A DNA stretch of 43,905 bases from Micromonosporaceae bacterium KJ-029 (lineage in GTDB: Bacteria > Actinomycetota > Actinomycetes > Mycobacteriales > Micromonosporaceae): NCBI GenBank assembly GCA_005402585.1, contig BIFP01000023.1:1-43905 (forward strand). The letters run 5' to 3'. Below, in pieces: positions 15,853-23,800 of the stretch. Both the position numbers and the translations under genes were made by a program. Every line of letters starts with the position of its first letter. Position 1 is the first letter of the stretch. A model generated the notes under the pieces. The model ran no database searches. It was not told where the DNA came from and saw only the letters and a list, made by a program, of their open reading frames with translations.

Positions 15853-16904
15853 CCGGCCCGCGACGCGTCGAACTCGGCTTCCCGGCTCTCCGCGCGGCCC
15901 TCGTCCCGGGCGCGGGCGAGCAGCTGCGCGAGCCGCTGCCGGCGTCGCCGGGCGATGATCCGGACGGCGAGGACGAGCAACGCGAGGATGACGGCGAGGG
16001 CCAGTTGCGACCAGGGCAACGCCCAGACCGTCACGGTGCCCGAGGTCTGCCGGATGTCGGCGTCGGTCGGGTCGCCGACCAGGATGTCCGGGGTCACGTC
16101 GACGGTCGTACGCAGCAGTCCCAGGCCCCAGACTCCGGTGACGCGGGCGTCGACGTCTCGGCTGCCGCCCGGCAGAAGCTCCTCGACCTCGGCCGGGGCG
16201 TCGCGTTCGAGCAGGCCGAACAGTTCGGCGACGGTCGTCCGGCCGTTGCCGGTCACCGCGGCGTTGCCGTCGTTGGTCGCGGTGTAGCTGAGCTGGATGG
16301 TGCCGGCCGAGAAGGGGTTCCAGGAGGGCCGGTAGGTGGCGGTCAGGTCGCCGATCGCCACGGCCGCGGTGATCGTGCCGCTGGCCCGCATCATGACCCG
16401 GAAGCCGACCCGGCTCTCGACGGCGACCGTGCCGCCGGTGCTGGTGACAGTCGCCGCGATACCGGCCGGGTGATCCCCCGGGGTGGCGTCCTGCGGCACC
16501 GTGATGGTGAACGGCACCACCTTGGTCTGCTTGGCCCCGACGGTGACCTTCTCCTGCACCTTGATCCAGGTGCCGCCGTCCACCGACTTCTCGTTGGAGG
16601 GCAGCATGTTGAAGCGTCCCTTGTCGGTGAGGTAGCCGTCGGCCGCCTTCAGCGAGAAGACCACCGGTGCATCACTGAAGTTCCGCACCGCCACGTGCTC
16701 GGTCACCGACTGACCCGGATCGAGCGTGACCTCGATCCACCGGCGGCCGTCCGGGCCCTGCTGGTTGGCCGGCTGCACCGACCAGGTCACCGTCGGGCTG
16801 GTCGGATCCGCCACCGCGCCGGCCGGCGCGATCGGCACGGTGACGAGCACCGCGGCCAGGACAGCGAGCAGCCGCGACCACGCCCGCGGCAAGGTTCGGA
16901 TCAT
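15840..16904 (-). CDS. Membrane-anchored DUF916-like surface protein (WxL-protein partner)
   Basis: A 354-residue protein with a Sec signal (hydrophobic stretch 12-30, AxA-type site near residue 32), an extracellular beta-sandwich region starting WSVQPANQQGPDG and running to about residue 300, and one transmembrane helix (LALAVILALLVLAV) followed by a basic cytosolic tail (RRRRQR). The first domain resembles DUF916/WxL peptidoglycan-binding proteins, with repeated strand pairs such as VRNFSDAPVVFSLKAADGYL. The small secreted protein just upstream (16968-17600) is the kind of partner such proteins have in Gram-positive bacteria. A cell-surface anchoring or polysaccharide-binding role beside the secreted glycosidases is inferred. 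Confidence 0.72.
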   Translation of the reverse strand: MIRTLPRAWSRLLAVLAAVLVTVPIAPAGAVADPTSPTVTWSVQPANQQGPDGRRWIEVTLDPGQSVTEHVAVRNFSDAPVVFSLKAADGYLTDKGRFNMLPSNEKSVDGGTWIKVQEKVTVGAKQTKVVPFTITVPQDATPGDHPAGIAATVTSTGGTVAVESRVGFRVMMRASGTITAAVAIGDLTATYRPSWNPFSAGTIQLSYTATNDGNAAVTGNGRTTVAELFGLLERDAPAEVEELLPGGSRDVDARVTGVWGLGLLRTTVDVTPDILVGDPTDADIRQTSGTVTVWALPWSQLALAVILALLVLAVRIIARRRRQRLAQLLARARDEGRAESREAEFDASRAGQSG

Positions 16905-16929
16905 GATGGGCCCTTCGATGCGGGGACGA

Positions 16930-16961
16930 GGTGGGGGGCCACGTCGCCGTGGCCCCCCACC
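16930..16961 (-). terminator. Strong hairpin between the two surface-protein genes
   Basis: A perfect 14-bp GC stem (16930-16943 with 16948-16961) closes a 4-nt loop. It lies between the stop of the upstream gene (16968) and the start of the next (16904) on the same strand. It can act as a partial terminator or as a 3' stabiliser for the upstream mRNA. Confidence 0.7.
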
Positions 16962-16967
16962 GGTCCA

Positions 16968-17600
16968 TTACTCGAACAGGGAGAGGGTCAGCGTCGAGGT
17001 GTACGCACCCGCGGCGACGTCCGCCGGGGTACGCAGGAACAGGTCGGCGTTGACCGAGTACGCGTCACCGGCGACCGCGCCGGAGTCGAAGGTCGATACC
17101 AGCAGTTCCTGGTCGACCAGACCCACGTTGTTGCCCGGCTGGGTCGCCTCGTCCAGCACGGTCACGACCTCCTCACCCTCGGACACCAGACCGGTGTCGC
17201 CGCCGTCGATCAGACGCGGCTTCCAGCCCAGGTGCCCGGCACCGATCGGCGCCTGACCGGCACTACCGACGAAGTCGGTGGCGCTGCCCAGCACCGCCCA
17301 CGCCGCACCCGCCGGCACCTCGTCGGCGGTGCGGGTGTCGGTGACGGTGACCGTGGGCAGGGTGCCCACGAACTGACGCACCAGCAACGTCGACCCGTCC
17401 TCCGCCAGAGCGACCGAGTCACCGGCGATCGACATCGCCAGCACACCCGGCTCCCGGATCGGCTCGATGTCGACCGTCACCCGCACATCCGCGTCGTCAC
17501 CCGGCTCCGCCGACGCCGGCGACGCCAACGCCAACGACCCGACCAGCAGGGCACCCGCGGCACCCGCCGCGAGCAACCGCTTACGATTCCACACGTTCAT
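16968..17600 (-). CDS. Small secreted WxL-like surface protein
   Basis: A 210-residue secreted protein. It has a clean Sec signal (KRLLAAGAAGALLVGSLALA, cleavage after ASPASA near residue 31), a mature all-beta region without cysteines and no membrane anchor. Motifs such as TVTVTDTR, WAVLGSATDF and LGWKPRL, and the ending YTSTLTLSLFE, resemble actinobacterial WxL-domain-like proteins, in which tryptophans take part in cell-wall binding. It starts 25 bp after the GH43 gene with ACGGAG as ribosome site and is followed by the DUF916 partner. It probably decorates the surface and may hold substrate or enzymes. Function is inferred from the pairing. Confidence 0.65.
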   Translation of the reverse strand: MNVWNRKRLLAAGAAGALLVGSLALASPASAEPGDDADVRVTVDIEPIREPGVLAMSIAGDSVALAEDGSTLLVRQFVGTLPTVTVTDTRTADEVPAGAAWAVLGSATDFVGSAGQAPIGAGHLGWKPRLIDGGDTGLVSEGEEVVTVLDEATQPGNNVGLVDQELLVSTFDSGAVAGDAYSVNADLFLRTPADVAAGAYTSTLTLSLFE

Positions 17601-17625
17601 CTCGATGCTCCGTTATCACTCGTGG

Positions 17626-20600
17626 TTACTGGGCTTGACGGGGGTCGGCGGCGCAGTTGACGCCGGGATACTGCTCGGTGACGACAGTCGTCACGTCCCT
17701 GCCGTTGACGGAGCCGGTTACCCGGACGGTCGCCGAGCCGGCGGCCACCGAGGCGGCGCGGGTGTTGAACTGCTGGAAGGCGTTCCCGCCCGGCGCGACG
17801 TTCGCGAAGGAACGCTCACCGTACGCGGACTCCAGCGTGATGTTCACCGCCGCGTCGTGGTCGTTACGGGCCTGCACGGCGACGTACGCCTTACCGGCGA
17901 CGCACCGCGACTGCATGGTGACCGTGATGGGCAGTTTGGGTTGGACGCCCGGGTCGTCGGCGAAGACCCGCCAGTCGGTGATCGCGACCGCCGAGTAGGT
18001 GGTGCCGTTGCCGTTGGCCCGGATGGTGGCCCGCACCCGAGAGGTGGTGACGGGGTCGAAGGTGACGTTGTTGAACGCGGTGGTGCTCGTGCCGTAGTTG
18101 GATGCGCCGGTCACGTCACGCCAGGCCGAGGTGGCCTCGTCCCAGTACTGCAGCACCCACCCGTCGGGCTGGGCGACCCCTTCGCCGGAACCCTGGTTGG
18201 AGTCCCGCCAGAACTTCAGTTCGGTGCCGATGATTCGCACCGGGCGGGCCCAGTCGTACTGGACCCACTGGGTGGCCGGGCGGGTGCCGGACCAGGTGCC
18301 CCAGATCTGCGCCTGGCTCGGGCTCGCCGGGTCGGCGCCGTCGTTGAGCGCGGTGAGGCTGTTCCAGCTCGCCGTGTAGGAGGCGGTCGGGGTCGCGATG
18401 GGCGCGATGTTGCCCGTGAGCGGCCCGGACAGGTCCGCCGGGAGGACGACCGACTTGGCGGTCTCCAGGTTCCCGGCCACGTCGAGTGCCCGGAACGACA
18501 CGGTGTGCCGGTTCGAGTCGGGTGCCGTGATGGCACCGCTGTACGTGGTCCACGCACCGGTGCCGATGGCGTACTCGATCCGGGCCACCCCGGAGGTGGC
18601 GTCGGTCGCGGTCACCGTGACCGACCGGTTGGTGCTGTTCACGGTGCCCGTGCTGACCGGCGCGGTGGCGTCGATGCGTACGGCGAGGTTCGCCGGCGCC
18701 GAGACGTTGCCGGCACGGTCGGTCGCGGTCGCCGTGACGGTGTGCTGCCCGTCCCCGGAGACGTTGACGTCGACGAACCGCACGTCGTTGGCGACGGTCG
18801 GCGCGCCGTTGTTGACCCGCGAGGAGATGGTCAGCCGGCCGCCACGGTCGTCGACACCGGCGACCCGCACCCGCACCGCCGAACGGAACCAGCCGGCGCT
18901 GCCGGCGCTGCCGCTCGGGGTGAGCGTCACCGTCGGCGCGGTCTCGTCGCCCTCGGTGTCGTCCGGCGAGATGACGGTGACCTGCGCGGAGACCCGCCCG
19001 GCGGCGTAGCCGAGCACGGTGCCCTGGATGGTGAACGTCCGCGGCGTCGCGACGTCCTCCGGCTTCACCGCGTCCCAGTAGACCGGCACCCGCAGGGTTT
19101 CGGTGCCGAACGACACCGGCAGGGTGTCCGGCAGGTCGGTCTCGCCCACCTCGACCGTCATCGCCGGTGCGGTGACGGCGGTGCCCGGCTGCGCGGCGAG
19201 GATCTTCCACTCCTCGACCGCCACCGCCGAGTAGGTGCTGCCGTTGGTCGACGCGTCGAACACCGCGCGGACCTGCGTGGTGGTCACCGGGTCGAAGGTG
19301 GTGTTCTGGAAGCCCTGGGTGCTGGTCGGGAACCCGCTCGGGTTCGGCACGTCGGCCCACTGCCCGGTGTCGAGGTTCCAGTACTGGATGCGCCACCGGG
19401 CGGGCGCGGCCACGCCCACTCCGCTGCCCTGCGGCTGGTCGTTCCAGAAGTCGATCTGCGAACCGGAGATCCGCATCGGCTGGTCCCAGGTGTACTGCAC
19501 CCACTGCTGTGGCGGGTTGTTGCTGGTCCAGGTCCCCCACATGTCCGGCGGCAGCGGGTTCGACCGGACGATCTCGTCGTTGAGCGCCTTCACCCAGTAC
19601 TGGGTGGGCACCGGCTCGTTGGAGACGGTGACCCTGGCCTCCTGGGCGATGTTCGGCCGGGGGGTGAGGTCGCGTCCCTTGGCCGGCGTCGGCGTGACGA
19701 GCTTCATCCGGGGCGGGGTCTGGGTGTCGTCCCACTCGACCGGGTCGATCGCCACCGACCGGCGGAAGTGGCCGCCGCCCACGGCGTCGGCGGTGTGGTA
19801 CGCGAGGTACCACTTGCCGTTGAACTCCAGGATGCCTGGGTGGCTGGTGGTCGAGGAGACCGGCCGGAGCATGGTCCCCCGGTAGGTCCACGGACCCTCG
19901 GGCGACGACGCCGTCCCGTACGCGATGCAGGCGTGGTAGTTCGCCGGGGTGCACTGCGAGGTCGGGCCGGCGTTGTTGCCGGCGTACGCCATGTAGTAGG
20001 TGTTGTTGCGCTTGAAGATCCAGGCGCCCTCGAAGAAGCCGGTCAGGCCGGTGACCGTGCGCGGGCTACCGATCGTGGTCTTCATGTCCTGCTGGAGTTC
20101 GAGCATGCGCAGGTTGCTGAACGAGCCCCACCAGATGTACACCCGCTGGTTGGGGGCCTGCCCGTCGATGAGGATCGTCGGGTCGATGTTGTGGATGGTG
20201 TTGGCCGTGGGCACCCGCTGGGAGATGATCGGCCCGCCCGCGTGGTCGGTCCACGGGCCGGTCGGGCTGTCCGAGACGGCCACGCCGATCGCGAACTTGT
20301 CGGACGCCGGGCTGTTGCGCTCGTGGATCGGGACGTACCAGTAGTAGCGCCCGTCGACGCCCTGGACCACCTGACCCGCGTACGCCCGTCCCGCCGTGGC
20401 CCAGGCGAAGACCGTTTCCGGACGCATCAGCGACGGGAAGTGGGTCCACTCGCCGGCCTCGACGTTGGTGGTCCGGAACGCGCCCCACTCGTTCATGATG
20501 AAGTCGTTGGTGGACGGTCCGGCCTGGTCGTGGCCGGTGTAGATGTAGAGCTGGTCCTTGCCGGTGTCGTTGCCCGGCGCGCCGGCCTTCACGACGACGG

Positions 20601-20820
20601 GCGCCGGGTCGGCCGAGTAGTAGCTGCCGTCGCCGAGGATGGGATTGACCGTGTTGGTGAAGGTGCGCGACTCGGGTTCGGCCGCCGAGGCCGGGGCGGC
20701 GACCCCGACCAGACCGCCGGCGACGAGCCCGGCGACCGCGGCCACGGAGAACATCCGGCGGAACCGGCCCGACGGCCGGAAGGATGGTGGGGCGGCGCCG
20801 CGTCCCACGGTGGTGTTCAC
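17626..20820 (-). CDS. Secreted multidomain GH43 glycosidase, candidate HypAA-type alpha-L-arabinofuranosidase
   Basis: A 1064-residue exported enzyme. After a signal peptide (about 23-47) the GH43 five-bladed propeller spans about 60-385, with the base Asp71 in YSADPAP, Asp213 in NIDPTIL and the acid Glu264 in FFEGAW. Then follow an F5/8C-like binding domain (390-540), an Ig-like Big_4 domain (555-618), two bacterial Ig-like repeats (627-790), a second F5/8C-like domain closely like the first (803-953) and the shared C-terminal module (963-1058). The GTG start has GAGGAG 7 nt upstream. Position after a GH127 and a candidate GH121 gene mirrors hypAA in Bifidobacterium longum, which removes terminal alpha-linked arabinose from hydroxyproline arabinosides. 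Xylosidase activity is possible on sequence alone. Confidence 0.85.
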   Translation of the reverse strand: MNTTVGRGAAPPSFRPSGRFRRMFSVAAVAGLVAGGLVGVAAPASAAEPESRTFTNTVNPILGDGSYYSADPAPVVVKAGAPGNDTGKDQLYIYTGHDQAGPSTNDFIMNEWGAFRTTNVEAGEWTHFPSLMRPETVFAWATAGRAYAGQVVQGVDGRYYWYVPIHERNSPASDKFAIGVAVSDSPTGPWTDHAGGPIISQRVPTANTIHNIDPTILIDGQAPNQRVYIWWGSFSNLRMLELQQDMKTTIGSPRTVTGLTGFFEGAWIFKRNNTYYMAYAGNNAGPTSQCTPANYHACIAYGTASSPEGPWTYRGTMLRPVSSTTSHPGILEFNGKWYLAYHTADAVGGGHFRRSVAIDPVEWDDTQTPPRMKLVTPTPAKGRDLTPRPNIAQEARVTVSNEPVPTQYWVKALNDEIVRSNPLPPDMWGTWTSNNPPQQWVQYTWDQPMRISGSQIDFWNDQPQGSGVGVAAPARWRIQYWNLDTGQWADVPNPSGFPTSTQGFQNTTFDPVTTTQVRAVFDASTNGSTYSAVAVEEWKILAAQPGTAVTAPAMTVEVGETDLPDTLPVSFGTETLRVPVYWDAVKPEDVATPRTFTIQGTVLGYAAGRVSAQVTVISPDDTEGDETAPTVTLTPSGSAGSAGWFRSAVRVRVAGVDDRGGRLTISSRVNNGAPTVANDVRFVDVNVSGDGQHTVTATATDRAGNVSAPANLAVRIDATAPVSTGTVNSTNRSVTVTATDATSGVARIEYAIGTGAWTTYSGAITAPDSNRHTVSFRALDVAGNLETAKSVVLPADLSGPLTGNIAPIATPTASYTASWNSLTALNDGADPASPSQAQIWGTWSGTRPATQWVQYDWARPVRIIGTELKFWRDSNQGSGEGVAQPDGWVLQYWDEATSAWRDVTGASNYGTSTTAFNNVTFDPVTTSRVRATIRANGNGTTYSAVAITDWRVFADDPGVQPKLPITVTMQSRCVAGKAYVAVQARNDHDAAVNITLESAYGERSFANVAPGGNAFQQFNTRAASVAAGSATVRVTGSVNGRDVTTVVTEQYPGVNCAADPRQAQ

Positions 20821-20857
20821 GGTGTCGATCTCCTCACTGGTGCGCAGGGGGGAGGGG

Positions 20858-20890
20858 GTGGTGGCGGCGCCGGGAAGGCGCCGCCACCAC
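20858..20890 (-). terminator. Strong hairpin between the candidate GH121 and GH43 genes
   Basis: A perfect 14-bp stem (20858-20871 with 20877-20890) with a 5-nt loop begins seven bases after the stop of the 20897-25633 gene. It fills most of the gap before the GH43 gene and probably ends or thins transcription there. Confidence 0.75.
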
Positions 20891-20896
20891 GAAGGG

Positions 20897-23800
20897 TCAG
20901 CCGCAGCTGAGCGCGCCGAACGGCGCCGGGATCTCCAGGGTCGTCAGCTCACCGTTGAACATTCCGGTGACCTTCACCGTCGCGGTTCCGGCCTGCACCG
21001 ACTTGGCCCGGGTGTTGAACGCCTGGAAGGCGGACTTGCCCGGAGCGACGTCGGCCACCTTGCGCGACCCGTACGGCGTGACCAACTCGATGGTGAGCGG
21101 CACGTCTTCCGCGTTGCGCGCGTTGACCGAGACGTAGACGTTGGCGCCGGTGCACTGGGTGCGCGCCTGCACCTCGACGTCCCACGTCGGGGCCGCCGGG
21201 GGGTTACCAACGGTCAGGGTCAGCGTGGTCCGGGTGGCGCCGGCCTCGCTGACGTACGGGGGCAGGATCAGGTCACCGATGATGGTGTAGCGACCCTCGG
21301 TGTTGACGATGTTCGGGTCGAACCGCCAGTTGACACCGATGGCCTGGTTGTCCCGGGAACCGTCGTTGTAGGAGACCTCGATCTTGTTGGGCAGGTAGGG
21401 CAGTTCGCCCACCTCGACCTTCTGCTCGAAGGACTCGGCGCCCTGGATCGAGATGCCGCCGGTGGACATCTCCGGCCGCACGTAGACGCGGGCCTCGGCG
21501 ATCAGCCCGTACGCGTCGTTGGTGCCGTAGACCACGAACGGGTCGACGTTGGTCTCGGCGACCATCTCGGGCGTGATCTCCTGCCAGTTGAACGCGACGT
21601 TGCCGCGAGCACCACTGGCGTAGACCGCGTCGAGCGTGCTCGGCAGGGTCGGCACCTGGCCCACACCGGTACGGATCAGCACCGGCGAGCGCACCGAGTC
21701 GACGGTCTCGCCGTTGGCGCGCCAGCGCAGCACGCCCGTGCCCGCACCGCTGCCCTGCACGCCCCAGATGCGGATGCGCAGGTAGCTGGCCGTGATCGGT
21801 TCGAAGTTGAACTTGTTGTAGCTGTTGGTGGCCAGGCCACCGGCGTACGTCGACCCACCGGTGAGGGTGACCGGCGTCCAGGTGGTGCCGTTCGTGGAAC
21901 TCTCGATGGCGTAGGTGGTCGCCGTGGGCCGGCGGGTGCCACCGTTGTCGTCGTACCAGTAGATGTCGGTCGAGGAGAGCCGCACCGGCGCGCCCCACCG
22001 GTACTGGATCCACGCCGTGTTCGCGACGCTGGTGCCGTTCGCCGGCTGGCCCCAGTTGCCCCAACCGTTGCCGGCACCCGGGTTCGAGCTGCTCGGGGTG
22101 CTGGCCTCGTTGACCCGCGCGTGGTTCTCCCACGACGCGGTGCCGCTGGTGCTGATCGTCGCCGAGGAGCCGAACTCCGCGGAGACCTCCCGCTTGGCGA
22201 GGGTCACCGCGACGGTCGCCTCCGACCGCTTCTCCCCGTCGTTGGCGAAGAACCGGAACACGTAGTCACCCGCGACCGTGCCGGTCACCCGGGTCGCCAG
22301 CGCCTTCGCGTCGGCGAAGATGACGCCCGCGCCCTGCGGCGCCGAGACGGTTTCCCAGCCGAAGGTCAGCTCGCTGTCGTACGGGATGCCGTCGTCGGTC
22401 GCCGTGCCGACCAGCCGGGTGGACAGGTTGCCGTCCGCCGAGCCGTCCCGGGTGGCGGTGACGACCGGTGCCTGGTTGGAGACCTCCGGTACGTCACGCC
22501 CCGATTCGAACACCTGGATCTCGGAGATCGCGGTGAAGTAGGTCGGGTTGTTCGTGAACGCGATCCGCACCTTGTTCGAGGTCACCTTGTTGAACAGCGC
22601 CTCGTTGAACTTCGCCGACGGGACGGTCGGGTTCTTGAACTGGCCCGGCACCTCCTTCCAGCCACCGTTGCCGTCCGGCACCTGGATCCACCAGCGGGCC
22701 GGCTCGCGGTAGCCGCCGGCCTGACGGTCACTGACGAAGTAGACCTTCACGTTGTCGAAGGACTTCGCCGAGCCCAGGTCCAGCTCGATGTAGCCGTTCC
22801 GGTCGGCCGTACCGTAGTTGCCCCAGTACGGCTCGTTGGCGGTGACGCCGTCTGTGACGGCGGCCAGCGACACCGGCCGCTCGGTTTCCTTGATCGCACC
22901 CGGCGTGTAGTTCATCGAGGTGGTGCTCCAGCCGGGCGTGTGGAACTGCCGCCACGGCGTCGGCCGCACGCCCTGCTGGGTGTACGACGAGCTGAGGGTG
23001 GCCCCGGTCGCCAGGTTCGGCGCGTCCTCGGTGAGGTCGATGCCGGCCGTCTTGAGGTAGCTGACGACGCGGTCGTCCTCGATCTGGGTGTTCACCGCGC
23101 TCGGGAAGGTGCTCCCGGTCGCCGTGGTGAAGGTGACGGTCAGACCGTCCTCGGCCTGCACCTGGTTGGTGTTCGGGTCGTAGGTGAACTTGCCGAGCTT
23201 GTCGGTGCTGACCTTCTTCTCACCGTTCAGGAACAGGCTGTAGCCGGCGCCCAGGCCGTACTTGCTGCCGTCCGGGTCCCAGACGATGGTCACGTCCTGC
23301 CCGTGGTAGCGCAGGTTGTTGGCCATGAAGTGGTCGTAACCGAACTTGATCGGCCACAGCTCGATCTTGTCATCGGAACGCGGCTGGATGCCCGCCATGT
23401 CCTCGATGAAGATGTAGTTCATGTTGCCGAGCATGATGTGGTTCGGGTTGTTGCGGTTGTAGGTCTTCGCGGTCGCGTTCCAGTTGGAGTAGTACTCCGC
23501 CTGGTTCGCCACGCGCATGTCGGCGCCCGGGTAGATGCTCCACGCCATCCAGTCCAACAGCCGCTTGGCGTAGGCCGGGGTGACGTACTTCGCCTCAGGG
23601 TCGTAGTGACGCAGCGCCGACCGGACACCGCGGTACTGCACGGTGAAGTTGATGTTGGAGAAGTTGTTCGAGCCGCCGATCCCGTAGGCCGCCCGGTCGT
23701 ACTGGTTGGCGGTGTAGAACGGGAAGATCGGGAAGTTGTCGCCGTAGGTCAGGAAGCGGAAACCGTCGACGTACTTCTGCCACTGGTCGGTGGGGATCAG

